NCBI RefSeq assembly: GCF_013155125.1
Contig: NZ_CP053564.1
Coordinates: 1,123,501 to 1,187,500 of the forward strand
DNA from: Pseudonocardia broussonetiae
Lineage (GTDB): Bacteria; Actinomycetota; Actinomycetes; Mycobacteriales; Pseudonocardiaceae
DNA: 64,000 nucleotides
Direction of reading: 5' to 3'
Both the position numbers and the translations under genes were made by a program. Position 1 is the stretch's first letter; every line of letters begins with the position of its first letter. The notes beneath the pieces are model-generated. The model had not been told where the DNA came from. It ran no database searches and was given only the letters and a program-made list of their open reading frames with translations. This document shows positions 36,326 through 44,824 of the stretch, in pieces.

Positions 36326-36395
36326 CGTGCCACCAACTCATCGGCCCTGGGCGAACGGCCTTGATCGGTGTCCCCGGCCGCGCCAGGCTGCCGTC

Positions 36396-37385
36396 ATGGG
36401 CAGGTGGCTGGTCCTCGGCGGCACGCGGTTCCTCTCGCGCGCGGTGGCGGCCGAGGCGCTCGCGCGGGGGCACGAGGTGGTGTGCGTGGCGCGCGGGGAG
36501 TCCGGGCCGGTGCCGGACGGCGCGTCGCTCGTCGTCGCCGACCGGGACGCGCCCGGCGCCCTCGACGCGCTGCGCGGGGAGCGGTTCGACGCCGTCGTCG
36601 ACGTCGCGACGATGTCGCTGCCCTGGGTGCGCGACGCCCTGGACGCGCTCGCCACGACCGCGGGGCACTGGACGTTCGTGTCGACGCTCAACGTCTACGC
36701 CGACCCCGCGACGCCCGGTCAGGGCGTCGACGCACCGCTGCTGGAGCCGCGCGAGGCCGGCGACCTCGCCGACGGCCCGGACGCCTACGGGGCCGTCAAG
36801 GTGGCGTCGGAGCAGGCCGTGCGGGCGGGGCACCCGCGGTCGCTCGTGGTGCGCGCCGGGCTGATCTGCGGCCCCGGCGACCTCAGCGACCGCTTCGGCT
36901 ACTGGCCCGCCCGGTTCGCCCGCGGCGGCCGGGCGCTCGTGCCGGACGTCCGGGACCAGCCCGTGCAGCTCGTCGACGTGCGGGACCTGGCCGCGTGGAT
37001 CGTCGCGTGCGGGGAGGAGGGGCGGACGGGCGTGTTCGACGGCAGCGGGCCGCGCTCGACCCTCGGCGCGGTGCTCGACGAGATCGCGGCCGCGGTGGGC
37101 GCCCCCGACCTCGTCCTCGTGCCGCTGGCGCCCGCCGCGCTGGAGGCGGCGGGGGTGGCGCCGTGGTCGGGACCGCGCTCGCTGCCCCTGTGGCTGCCGG
37201 ACACCCACACCGGGATCGCGGCCCGCGACACCGCCCCGGCCGCGGCGGCGGGCCTGCGGTGCCGCCCGATCGCCGACACGGTCCGGGCGAGCCTGGAGCA
37301 CGAGCGGAGCCTGGGCGTGGGGCGGGAGCGGAAGGCGGGGCTCACACCCGCCGAGGAGGCGGCCCTCCTGCCGCCGGCCCCCTGA
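36396..37385 (+). CDS. NAD-dependent epimerase/dehydratase-type SDR protein
   Basis: Predicted protein of 329 aa, extended short-chain dehydrogenase fold. The nucleotide-binding loop is LVLGGTRFLSRAV, a G-G-T-x-F-L variant. The active-site region reads FVSTLNVYAD and DAYGAVKVASE, giving Y-x-x-x-K as YGAVK. It resembles NAD-dependent oxidoreductases of the RmlD/isoflavone-reductase-like group. Substrate unknown. It is divergent from the hydrolase and followed by a repeat-rich gap. Confidence 0.85.
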   Translation: MGRWLVLGGTRFLSRAVAAEALARGHEVVCVARGESGPVPDGASLVVADRDAPGALDALRGERFDAVVDVATMSLPWVRDALDALATTAGHWTFVSTLNVYADPATPGQGVDAPLLEPREAGDLADGPDAYGAVKVASEQAVRAGHPRSLVVRAGLICGPGDLSDRFGYWPARFARGGRALVPDVRDQPVQLVDVRDLAAWIVACGEEGRTGVFDGSGPRSTLGAVLDEIAAAVGAPDLVLVPLAPAALEAAGVAPWSGPRSLPLWLPDTHTGIAARDTAPAAAAGLRCRPIADTVRASLEHERSLGVGRERKAGLTPAEEAALLPPAP

Positions 37386-37398
37386 GCCCCACCACAAA

Positions 37399-37500
37399 CC
37401 CGCGAGTCGGGCTCTCGTTGCGAGCGAGTCGCGCCCTTCCCACCGCGCGAGTCGCGGTCTCGTTGCGAGCGAGTCGGGCTGTCGTTGCGCGAGTTCGCCG
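37399..37500 (+). repeat. Two tandem copies plus a fragment of a 35-bp dispersed repeat
   Basis: Copies at 37399-37433 and 37444-37478 share CGCGAGTCG followed by CTCGTTGCGAGCGAGTCG; a partial copy runs to about 37500, followed by shorter GGCGAGTTCGCC motifs. An exact inverted 35-bp copy of the first lies at 38226-38260. They fill the gap between the epimerase and the MBL-fold gene. Confidence 0.9.
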
Positions 37501-37582
37501 AATGGGTCCGGCGAGTTCGCCGCTCCCCCCGGCGAGTCGTCCGACCCGGCACGGGTCACGACTCCGGTGGCAGGCTGGGCCC

Positions 37583-38224
37583 GTGCAGATCACCCACTTC
37601 GGCCACAGCTGCGTGCTGCTCGACACCGGCGCGGCCCGGCTCCTGATCGATCCCGGCACGTTCTCCTCGGGCTTCGAGTCCCTGACCGGCCTCGACGCCG
37701 TGCTGGTCACCCACCAGCACCCCGACCACCTCGACGCCGACCGCCTCGCCGCACTCCTGCGCGCCAACCCGGACGCCCGGCTGGTCGTCGACCGCGGCAC
37801 CGCCGACGAGCTGTCGGCCGGTCCGCTGTCCGGCGCCGGCCACGAGGTCGCGACGCCCGGCGACGCCCTCGCCCTCGCCGGCGCCCGCGTCGAGGTGCTC
37901 GGCGGCGACCACGCCGTCATCCACCCCGACCTGCCGGTGATCCCCAACAACGCCTACCTCGTCGACGGCACGCACCTGCACCCCGGCGACGCCTTCCCGG
38001 TCCTGCCCACCCCGGTCGACGTGCTGCTGCTGCCGACCGCGGCGCCGTGGCTCAAGGCGTCGGAGTCCGTCGACTACCTGCGCGCGATGACCCCGCGCAC
38101 CGCCGTGCCGATCCACCAGGGCCTGCTCGCGCGGCCGCAGGTGTTCTACGGGCTGTTCACCACCCTCGCGCCCGAGGGCACCGAGGTCCGGGTGCTCGAC
38201 GAGGGCGAGCCGACCGCGCTCTGA
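37583..38224 (+). CDS. MBL-fold metallo-hydrolase
   Basis: Predicted protein of 213 aa from GTG 37583; CAGGCT lies 6 nt upstream, so it may be leaderless. It starts MQITHFGHSCVLLDTG and has the metal motif THQHPDHLD (H-x-H-x-D-H) and later LGGDHAVIH. It belongs to the UlaG/YtkL-like group of L-ascorbate-6-phosphate-lactonase-type proteins. Substrate unknown. The gene is flanked by an exact pair of inverted 35-bp repeats. Confidence 0.88.
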   Translation: MQITHFGHSCVLLDTGAARLLIDPGTFSSGFESLTGLDAVLVTHQHPDHLDADRLAALLRANPDARLVVDRGTADELSAGPLSGAGHEVATPGDALALAGARVEVLGGDHAVIHPDLPVIPNNAYLVDGTHLHPGDAFPVLPTPVDVLLLPTAAPWLKASESVDYLRAMTPRTAVPIHQGLLARPQVFYGLFTTLAPEGTEVRVLDEGEPTAL

Positions 38225-38225
38225 G

Positions 38226-38260
38226 CGCGACTCGCTCGCAACGAGAGCCCGACTCGCGGG
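38226..38260 (-). repeat. Inverted copy of the 35-bp dispersed repeat
   Basis: This is the exact reverse complement of 37399-37433 over all 35 bp. It starts right after the MBL-fold stop codon and ends 13 bp before the convergent DUF2334-like gene, so it probably works as a bidirectional terminator. Confidence 0.9.
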
Positions 38261-38272
38261 CTTTCCGGAGTG

Positions 38273-38995
38273 TCAGGCCGCTCGGCGCGCCGCCGCGAGG
38301 CGGTAGGTCACCGGCACCGCGCCGGCCGCCAGCGCCGCGTCGACCGCCGCCAGCGCGGCCTCCACCCGGGCCGGCTTGCGCAGGTCCTTGGCACGCACGT
38401 TGATCCGGGCGACGCCGCCGCGGCGCACGACCCGCGCCACCTCGGCCACCAGCACCCGGCAGCGCCACGCCTCGGCCGCCCGGGCGTCGTCGGCGACCGG
38501 CCGCCGGTCCCCCGACGCGCGGAAGCCGAGCACGCGGGCGCGGACCGCGCCGGGGGCGTCGAGCCGGTGCACCCCGCTCTCGTCGGCGTACATCGTGAAG
38601 CCCTGCTCGCGCAGCGCCTCGACCGTGCCGGCGGAGGCGATCCAGCGGGGCGGGACGAACAGGTCGGTGCGCAGGTCGACCGCGCCGAGCGTGCGCCGGG
38701 CCGCGCGCAGCCGCAGGCCGGCCTCGTGCCGCGGCAGGGCGGCGAACTCGGCACGTCGGCCGACGCGGGCCGGGCCGGCGGTGTGGTCGAAGCCGTGCAG
38801 CACGATCGCGTCACCGCGCTCCCGGCGCCCGTGCAGCCAGCCGACCAGCGGCGCGTCGGACCGCCCGTCCCAGGCGCCGGGACGGTAGAGCTGCGAGACC
38901 GCGACGCCGCGGGCGTCGAGCGCCTCGGCGAACGCCGCGCCACGCGGCAGGGAGTCGTCGGTCAGACCGGACAGCGAGACGATCAGGCGGGCCAC
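38273..38995 (-). CDS. Polysaccharide-deacetylase-like protein (DUF2334)
   Basis: Predicted protein of 240 aa from GTG 38995, giving MARLIVSLSGLTDDSLPRG, the expected start; an in-frame ATG at 39064 would overlap the purC terminator hairpin and is less likely. Motifs: SGLTDD near the N-terminus, AIVLHGFDHT (His/Asp of the deacetylase metal site), FVPPRWIASAGTVEAL and VRRGGVARINVRAKDL. NodB-like deacetylases remove acetyl groups from sugars; the substrate is unknown. The family occurs near purC in mycobacteria, from memory. Confidence 0.78.
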   Translation of the reverse strand: MARLIVSLSGLTDDSLPRGAAFAEALDARGVAVSQLYRPGAWDGRSDAPLVGWLHGRRERGDAIVLHGFDHTAGPARVGRRAEFAALPRHEAGLRLRAARRTLGAVDLRTDLFVPPRWIASAGTVEALREQGFTMYADESGVHRLDAPGAVRARVLGFRASGDRRPVADDARAAEAWRCRVLVAEVARVVRRGGVARINVRAKDLRKPARVEAALAAVDAALAAGAVPVTYRLAAARRAA

Positions 38996-39028
38996 ACCGT
39001 CATGGAGCCACACCGACGTGAACGGCTC

Positions 39029-39068
39029 GTGAGTGGCGACCGTCGTCAGGACGACGGTTTCCACTCAC
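39029..39068 (-). terminator. Terminator hairpin spanning the purC stop codon
   Basis: GTGAGTGG (39029-39036) pairs with CCACTCAC (39061-39068), and inside ACCGTCGTC (39039-39047) pairs with GACGACGGT (39050-39058). The purC stop is at 39046-39048, so the last seven codons form one arm. Confidence 0.75.
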
Positions 39069-39888
39069 GGCCGGTGAGCCGCTCGTACACCTCCACGTAC
39101 CGCGCCCGGGTGGCCTCGACGACGTCGGCGGGCACCTCGGGGCCGGGCGGGGTGCGGTCCCAGTCGAGCCCGGCCGACCAGTCGCGCACGAACTGCTTGT
39201 CGAACGAGAACTGGGGCCCGCCCGGGGACCAGCGGTCGGCGGGCCAGAAGCGCGAGGAGTCCGACGTCAGGACCTCGTCGGCGAGCACGATCTCCCCCAA
39301 CGGGTCGAGCCCGAACTCGAGCTTCGTGTCGGCCACCAGCAGGCCCTGCGCGGCGGCCGTCTCGGCGCCGCGGGTGTAGACCGCGAGCGTGAGGTCGCGC
39401 ACCCGCGCCGCGCGCTCGGCCCCGATCAGCTCCTCGACCTCGGCGAACGACAGGAACTCGTCGTGCTTCCCGACCGGCGCCTTCGTCGTCGGCGTGAAGA
39501 TCGGCTCGGGCAGCTTCGAGCCCTCGACGAGCCCCGGCGGCAGCGCGACGCCCGACACCGTGCCCTGCTTCTCGTACTCCTTGAGCCCCAGCCCGGCGAG
39601 GTAGCCGCGCGCGATGCACTCGACGGGCAGCATCTCCAGCCGCCGGCAGCGCACCGCGCGCCCGGCGAACTCGGCGGGCACGTCGGTCGCGGAGACGACG
39701 TGGTGCGGCACCAGGTCGGTGAGCTGCTCGAACCACCACAGCGACAGCTGCGTGAGCAGCGCGCCCTTGTCCGGCACGGGCGTCGGCAGGACGACGTCGT
39801 AGATGGAGAGGCGGTCGGACGCGACGAGGACGAGGTCGTCGCCGTCGGCGTAGACGTCGCGGACCTTGCCCGAGTGCAGCAGCTTCAC
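39046..39888 (-). CDS. purC: Phosphoribosylaminoimidazole-succinocarboxamide synthase PurC
   Basis: Predicted protein of 280 aa; GTG overlaps the purB stop by 4 bp (GTGA). It begins MKLLHSGKVRDVYADGDD. SAICAR synthetase signatures are LEMLPVECIARGYLAG and LVADTKLEFGLD. It joins aspartate to CAIR. The C-terminus REWKPSS is encoded inside a hairpin that probably ends transcription. Confidence 0.98.
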   Translation of the reverse strand: MKLLHSGKVRDVYADGDDLVLVASDRLSIYDVVLPTPVPDKGALLTQLSLWWFEQLTDLVPHHVVSATDVPAEFAGRAVRCRRLEMLPVECIARGYLAGLGLKEYEKQGTVSGVALPPGLVEGSKLPEPIFTPTTKAPVGKHDEFLSFAEVEELIGAERAARVRDLTLAVYTRGAETAAAQGLLVADTKLEFGLDPLGEIVLADEVLTSDSSRFWPADRWSPGGPQFSFDKQFVRDWSAGLDWDRTPPGPEVPADVVEATRARYVEVYERLTGREWKPSS

Positions 39889-41294
39889 AGGATGGCTCCG
39901 GGGGTGTAGACGGCGGCCTCGGGGTGGGCGGCGACGATCCCGTCCACCCGCGCGACGACGGCCGCGACCTGCGCGGTGGCCGCACCGGTGAACGCCAGCG
40001 GGTCGGTCAGCAGGCCGTCGAACGACCCGCCGAGGCGCTCGTCGGCGGCGAGGCGGGCCATCAGGTCGTTCTCGGACTGGCCCTTCTCCCGCATGGCCAG
40101 CGCGACGCCGACCGCGTGCTCCTTGATCACCTCGTGCGCCGTCTCGCGCCCGACGCCCGCCCGCACCGCGGCCATCAGCACCGAGGTGGTGGCGAGGAAG
40201 GGCAGGTAGCGGTCGAGCTCGCGGGCGATGACGGCCGGATAGGCGCCGAACTCGTCGAGGACGGTGAGGGTCGTCTCGACGAGCCCGTCGAACGCGAAGA
40301 ACGCGTCGGGCAGGGCGACGCGGCGGACCACGGAGTCGGAGACGTCGCCCTCGTTCCACTGCGACCCGGCCAGCTCGCCCGCCATGCCGGCGTAGCCCCG
40401 CAGCAGGACCATCATCCCGTTGATCCGCTCGGTGGAGCGCGAGTTCATCTTGTGCGGCATCGCCGAGCTGCCGACCTGCCCCGGCTGGAAGCCCTCGGTG
40501 GCCAGCTCGATCCCGGCCATCAGCCGGATCGTGGTCGCGAGCGACGACGGCCCGGCGGCGAGCTGGACGAGCGCGGTGAGCACGTCGAAGTCCAGGGAGC
40601 GCGGGTAGACCTGGCCGACGCTCGTGAGCGTCGCCTCGAAGCCGAGGTGCCGGGCGACGCGGGTCTCCAGGTCGGCGAGCTTGGCGGCGTCGCCGTCGAG
40701 GAGGTCGAGCATGTCCTGCGCGGTGCCCATCGGGCCCTTGATGCCGCGCAGCGGGTAGCGCGACCGCAGCTCCTCCAGCCGCGCGTAGGCGACGAGCAGC
40801 TCGTCGGCGGCGCTTGCGAAGCGCTTTCCGAGCGTCGTGGCCTGGGCGGCGACGTTGTGGCTGCGCCCGGCCATCGTCAGCTCGGCGTTCTCCGCGGCGC
40901 GGCGGGCGAGCCGGGCCAGCACGGCGACGGTGCGGTCGCGCACGTGCTCCAGCGACAGCCGGATCTGCAGCTGCTCGACGTTCTCGGTGAGGTCGCGGCT
41001 GGTGAGCCCCTTGTGGACGTGCTCGTGGCCGGCGAGCGCGTTGAACTCCTCGATCCGCGCCTTCACGTCGTGGCGCGTGACGCGCTCGCGCTCGGCGATC
41101 GAGGCGAGGTCGACGCGGTCGACGACGCGCTCGTAGTCCTCGACGACGCCGTCGGGCACCTCGACGCCGAGCTCGCGCTGGGCGCGCAGCACCGCGATCC
41201 ACAGGCGGCGCTCCAGGACGATCTTGTTCTCGGGCGACCAGAGCGCCACGAGCTCACGGCTCGCGTACCGCGCGGCCAGGACGTTGGGGATCAC
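39885..41294 (-). CDS. purB: Adenylosuccinate lyase PurB
   Basis: Predicted protein of 469 aa from GTG 41294, chosen because TAGGCT is 8 nt upstream and MIPNVLAARYASRELV matches family starts. The fumarase/lyase signature is GSSAMPHKMNSRSTE. Catalytic His lies in AGRSHNVAAQATTLG. It cleaves SAICAR and adenylosuccinate. It forms an operon with purC. Confidence 0.98.
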   Translation of the reverse strand: MIPNVLAARYASRELVALWSPENKIVLERRLWIAVLRAQRELGVEVPDGVVEDYERVVDRVDLASIAERERVTRHDVKARIEEFNALAGHEHVHKGLTSRDLTENVEQLQIRLSLEHVRDRTVAVLARLARRAAENAELTMAGRSHNVAAQATTLGKRFASAADELLVAYARLEELRSRYPLRGIKGPMGTAQDMLDLLDGDAAKLADLETRVARHLGFEATLTSVGQVYPRSLDFDVLTALVQLAAGPSSLATTIRLMAGIELATEGFQPGQVGSSAMPHKMNSRSTERINGMMVLLRGYAGMAGELAGSQWNEGDVSDSVVRRVALPDAFFAFDGLVETTLTVLDEFGAYPAVIARELDRYLPFLATTSVLMAAVRAGVGRETAHEVIKEHAVGVALAMREKGQSENDLMARLAADERLGGSFDGLLTDPLAFTGAATAQVAAVVARVDGIVAAHPEAAVYTPGAIL

Positions 41295-41302
41295 GTTCAG
41301 GC

Positions 41303-41308
41303 AGCCTA
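41303..41308 (-). promoter_or_regulatory. -10 element of purB
   Basis: TAGGCT on the minus strand, 8 nt before GTG 41294. It overlaps the end of the upstream TetR gene (stop at 41306-41308). Confidence 0.6.
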
Positions 41309-41884
41309 CGGACCGAGCACGCGCGACAGCACCTCGCGGGCCGTCGCACGCGGATCCGGGTCGGCCTCGATGAGCCCGCTCACCACGAACCCGTCGACGA
41401 GCGCGACGAGCTCGCGCAGCGCGTCCGGGTCGAGCGGCCGCCCGCATCGGGCGAGGACCTCGGCGAGCAGGGCGTCGAGCTCGCCGCGCAGCTCGCGCAT
41501 CAGCGGGGCGAGGTAGGGGCGACGCCCGGCGCCGACGAGCCGCTCGTAGCGCAGCAGCACGGCGTCGAGGCCGCCGTCGCGGGACTCGGGCCCGAGCAGC
41601 TGGTCGAGGACGATCTCGATCAGCGCGGCGGTGTCGGGCGGACCCTCGGCGAGGGCGTCGAGCCGGGCGCGGCCCTCGGCGAGCTCGTCACGGCTGGTGC
41701 GCTCGGTGGCGGCGACGACGAGGTCGTCGAGGGAGTCGAAGTAGTACGTGGTGGACGACAGCGGCAGCCCGGCCCGCTCGGCCACGGCGCGGTGGCGGAC
41801 GGCGTCGAAGCCGCCGGAGCGCAGCAGGTCGGCCGCGGCCGCCACCAGCTCGGCGCGGCGGCGCTCGCCCTTCGGGGTGCCCAC
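41306..41884 (-). CDS. TetR-family transcriptional regulator
   Basis: Predicted protein of 192 aa. The helix-turn-helix region (about 8-52) reads GERRRAELVAAAADLLRSGG, AVRHRAVAERAGLPLSSTT and YYFDSLDDLV. The C-terminal ligand domain is helical with no recognisable ligand. The stop codon lies within the purB -10 element. An unusual nested dyad lies 127 bp upstream and could be its operator. Confidence 0.9.
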   Translation of the reverse strand: MGTPKGERRRAELVAAAADLLRSGGFDAVRHRAVAERAGLPLSSTTYYFDSLDDLVVAATERTSRDELAEGRARLDALAEGPPDTAALIEIVLDQLLGPESRDGGLDAVLLRYERLVGAGRRPYLAPLMRELRGELDALLAEVLARCGRPLDPDALRELVALVDGFVVSGLIEADPDPRATAREVLSRVLGP

Positions 41885-42010
41885 GACTCCAGTGTCCCGC
41901 GCGGCGGACCGGCGCCCCGCCGCGGCGCCCTCCCGGCCGCTGCCAAGGGCCCTGCGCCGGCGCCCCCGCGGGCTGCGCCCGCCCGCCCCCGGCCCCCCCG
42001 CCCCCCGATT

Positions 42011-42063
42011 GACAGTGAAGTGGCTCCACTGGCGCCCAGTGGCAGTAAAGCCACTCCACTGTC
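42011..42063. promoter_or_regulatory. Nested dyad upstream of the TetR gene
   Basis: GACAGTGAAGTGGCT (42011-42025) is nearly complementary (14 of 15) to AGCCACTCCACTGTC (42049-42063), and between them CCACTGG-CGC-CCAGTGG (42026-42042) forms a second dyad. Several AGTGG/CCACT half-sites overlap. It may be a TetR operator or a terminator of the gene at 42258-42998; sequence alone does not decide. Confidence 0.55.
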
Positions 42064-42257
42064 ACGCGGAGGGGGGCGGCGGACGGCGGGGCGGGCGGGC
42101 GGGCGGGCTGCGGCGCGGCGGGGGCCGGCGGCGCTGGCGGGCGGCGCGCTGGCGGGCGGGGGGCGGGCGGCGGGCGCGGCGGGGGGCGGGCGGGGGCGGG
42201 CGGCGGGCGCGGCGGGGGCGGGCGGCGCGGCCCCTGGCGGGGCGGGGCGGGCGGCGT
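42064..42257 (+). other. Extremely G-rich, strand-skewed spacer without a gene
   Basis: About 190 bp made almost only of G and C with strong G bias on the plus strand and many GGG runs separated by one to three bases. No coding region is credible. It could form G-quadruplexes on the plus strand; RNA from the minus-strand genes would be C-rich here. Simple-sequence expansion is a likely origin. Confidence 0.8.
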
Positions 42258-42998
42258 CTACAGGCGGGGGGCCAGGTAGGCGGCCGCGGTGTCCAGGCGG
42301 CCCTCGAACGGCACGGGCGCCCCCGGCCCGTCACCCCTGGCCGTGACCACCACCGTGCCCCCCGACGCCGTCACCGACGACGCCGACGTCCCGCTCGTCG
42401 CCCCCGCCACCTCGCCCGGCGGCAGGTACTCGACCGTCAGCAGGCCGGGGGTGCCGGCGTCGTCGACCTCCAGGCTCACCCCCCGCTCCCCGCCGGGCCG
42501 GCAGTCCATCGTGACCGCGGCCTCGGTCGCGCCGGCCACCTCCGGCAGCACCTCCTCCACGAACGCCCGCAGCGCCGGGTCCTGGCGCTGCGCGCACTCC
42601 GTGGTGCCCGGGCCGAGCGGCGCGCCGGTGAACTCCGGCTGGTCGCGCAGCGACTCCGGGAGCTGAGCCTCCGGCGCCTGGGCCGCGGCGTCCTCCGCCG
42701 GAGCCGACTCCGCGAGCGCCGACCCGGCGGGCGCCGGGTCCGCGGGCGCCTCGGGCGCGGCGGCGGGTGCCGCGGCCGACGTCAGCTCACCGGAGCCGGC
42801 ACCGGAGCCGGGCAGCCCGGTCGCCACTCCCACCCCGGTGACGACGAGCAGCGCCATCGCGCCGCCGAGCACGGCGGAGCGGCGGCGGGCGGTGATCCGC
42901 CGGGAGGTCGCGACCACGCGGTCGTGGTCGAACCCGGGCGGCGGGGCGTCCGAGGCGGCCTCGGAGAACAGGGCCGCGATGCGGTCGTCGTCGGTCAT
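42258..42998 (-). CDS. Putative anti-sigma factor or membrane-anchored partner of the ECF sigma
   Basis: Predicted protein of 246 aa. Residues 1-40 are cytoplasmic (MTDDDRIAALFSEAASDAPP), with one membrane helix at about 43-63 (VLGGAMALLVVTGVGVATGL). An Ala/Pro/Glu-rich linker (about 65-115) leads to an extracellular domain. The gene starts 19 nt after the ECF sigma stop on the same strand. No zinc-anti-sigma H-x-x-x-C-x-x-C motif is present. Anti-sigma activity is inferred from position and topology only. Confidence 0.65.
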   Translation of the reverse strand: MTDDDRIAALFSEAASDAPPPGFDHDRVVATSRRITARRRSAVLGGAMALLVVTGVGVATGLPGSGAGSGELTSAAAPAAAPEAPADPAPAGSALAESAPAEDAAAQAPEAQLPESLRDQPEFTGAPLGPGTTECAQRQDPALRAFVEEVLPEVAGATEAAVTMDCRPGGERGVSLEVDDAGTPGLLTVEYLPPGEVAGATSGTSASSVTASGGTVVVTARGDGPGAPVPFEGRLDTAAAYLAPRL

Positions 42999-43017
42999 CG
43001 AACTCCTCCTCTCCCTC

Positions 43018-43530
43018 TCAGCCGGCCGGTCGCAGGTCGTCGAGCGCGTCGCCCAGCACCGCGCGCAGGGCGGCGAGCCCGTGCGAGGTCTGGCTCTTCA
43101 CCGTGCCCTCCGAGCAGCCCAGCGCGGCGGCCGTGCCGGCGACGTCGAGCCCCTCCAGGTAGCGCAGCACGAGCACGGCCCGCTGGCGCGGCGGGACGGA
43201 ACGCAGCCCGTCGACGAGGACGTGCCGCGTGGCCACCCCGTCGGAGCCGGATGCCACCGCCCCCGCCTCCACGACGTCGGTGGACCGCTCCCGCCGCCAC
43301 GGCCGCCGCGACTCGTCCACGACCGACCGCACCACGGTCCGCCGCATCCACGCGTCGAGCGCGCCCCGGTCGCGGATGCGCCGCCAGTGCCGGTGCAGCG
43401 CGACGAACGCGGCCTGGGCGTGGTCGTCGGCGCGGTGCCAGTCGCCGCAGAGCAGGTACGCGGTGCGGCGGACGGCGTCGCGGCGCGCCCGGAAGTACGC
43501 CTCGAACTCCGCCTCGGCGGCCTGGTCCAC
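43018..43530 (-). CDS. ECF RNA polymerase sigma factor, SigE-family (actinobacterial)
   Basis: Predicted protein of 170 aa from GTG 43530. Region 2 (about 10-80) has FRARRDAVRRTAYLLCGDW, then AQAAFVALHRHW. Region 4 (about 105-160) has PPRQRAVLVLRYLEGLDV and LGCSEGTVKSQTSHGL. This pattern fits the small SigE-family sigma-70 proteins common in actinobacteria. It is probably controlled by the membrane protein encoded next to it. It is divergent from the threonine aldolase gene. Confidence 0.9.
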   Translation of the reverse strand: MDQAAEAEFEAYFRARRDAVRRTAYLLCGDWHRADDHAQAAFVALHRHWRRIRDRGALDAWMRRTVVRSVVDESRRPWRRERSTDVVEAGAVASGSDGVATRHVLVDGLRSVPPRQRAVLVLRYLEGLDVAGTAAALGCSEGTVKSQTSHGLAALRAVLGDALDDLRPAG

Positions 43531-43681
43531 CGCGGTCCCCTCCTCCCCGTCGCCCCCTGGACGGGCGCGCGGTCGGCCACGGTTGCACGCCTCCGCGAGC
43601 TTCCCCCGATCGGCGCAATCTCGTGACCGGACCGTGACCCTCGCGCAACCGCACCGGATCCGGCTGGTTGAATCGGGTGCT

Positions 43682-44824
43682 GTGCGACCCACCTCACGTT
43701 CCCGCCGGGCGTCCGCGAAAGCAGGTCCGATCGATCTGCGCTCGGACACCGTCACCCGGCCCACCAAGGAGATGCGCGCGGCGATGGCCGCGGCCGAGGT
43801 GGGCGACGACGTCCTCGACCGCGACCCCACGATGCGCGAGCTCGAGAACCGCGTCGCGGGCCTGCTCGGCGCCGCCGACGCGCTCTGGACGCCGAGCGGC
43901 TCGATGGGCAACCTCATCGCGCTGATGGCGCACGTCGCCCGCGGAGACGCGTTCCTGGCCCCGGCCGGCGCGCACGTCCTCGACGCCGAGCTGGGCACCG
44001 CCGCGTGGCTCGCCGGCGGCATGCCGCGCCCGCTGCCGCACGACGGCGGGCCGGGCAAGCTCACCCCCGACGCCGTGCGCCGCGCGGCCGGCAGCACCGG
44101 CCCGTACTACACGCTGCGCACCACCCTGCTGTGCCTGGAGAACACCCACAACGCCTCCGGCGGCACCGTCACCGCGCCCGAGGAGCACGCCGCCGTGGCC
44201 GCAGCCGCGCGCGCCGCGAAGCTGCGCGTGCACCTCGACGGCGCACGCCTGTGGAACGCCGCCGCCGCGCTCGGGGTGCCCCCGGGCGCGCTCACCGTCG
44301 GCGCCGACACCGTGCAGGTGTGCCTGAGCAAGGGCCTCGGCGCCCCGGTGGGCTCCCTGGTCGCGGGGTCCGCGGAGTTCGTCGAGGAGGCCCGGCGGCT
44401 GCGCAAGATGCTCGGCGGCGGTGTCCGCCAGGGCGGGGTGCTGGCCGCCGCCGGTCTCGTCGCGCTGGACCGGATCGACCGCCTCGCCGACGACCACCGC
44501 CGCGCCGGCACCCTCGCCGACGGCCTGCGCGAGCGCGGCTGGCAGGCCGCGGTGCCGCAGACCAACATCGTGCTCGTCGCCGTCGCCGACCTCGACGGCA
44601 CGCTGAACCGCTTCGAGGAGGCGGGCGTCCGGGCGTCGGCGATGTCGGGGCAGGTCCGGTTGATGACCCACGCCGACGTCGACGACGCCGACATCGCCGC
44701 CGCGCTCGAGCGCATCGGCGCCCCGGGCGACGGCAGCGCCGGCCGCTCCGTCTACGCCCCGGTGCAGCGCGGGCTCAGGACGCCGGACGCCGGTCGCGCT
44801 CCAGTGCGTCCAGACGGGCGTTGA
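43682..44824 (+). CDS. ltaE: Low-specificity L-threonine aldolase
   Basis: Predicted protein of 380 aa from GTG 43682. The start DLRSDTVTRPTKEMRAAMA and DDVLDRDPTMRELE are the family signature. The PLP-binding Lys lies in VQVCLSKGLGAPVGS, and HNASGGTV and VHLDGARLWNAA are conserved. It cleaves threonine or allo-threonine to glycine and acetaldehyde. The last 50 bp overlap the convergent ion-channel gene; the tail after about residue 345 is not conserved in the family as I recall. Confidence 0.92.
   Translation: MRPTSRSRRASAKAGPIDLRSDTVTRPTKEMRAAMAAAEVGDDVLDRDPTMRELENRVAGLLGAADALWTPSGSMGNLIALMAHVARGDAFLAPAGAHVLDAELGTAAWLAGGMPRPLPHDGGPGKLTPDAVRRAAGSTGPYYTLRTTLLCLENTHNASGGTVTAPEEHAAVAAAARAAKLRVHLDGARLWNAAAALGVPPGALTVGADTVQVCLSKGLGAPVGSLVAGSAEFVEEARRLRKMLGGGVRQGGVLAAAGLVALDRIDRLADDHRRAGTLADGLRERGWQAAVPQTNIVLVAVADLDGTLNRFEEAGVRASAMSGQVRLMTHADVDDADIAAALERIGAPGDGSAGRSVYAPVQRGLRTPDAGRAPVRPDGR

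Noticed and set aside
38996..39064. Longer ATG 39064 start for the DUF2334 gene
   Set aside because: It would lie within the purC terminator hairpin and adds residues unlike the family.
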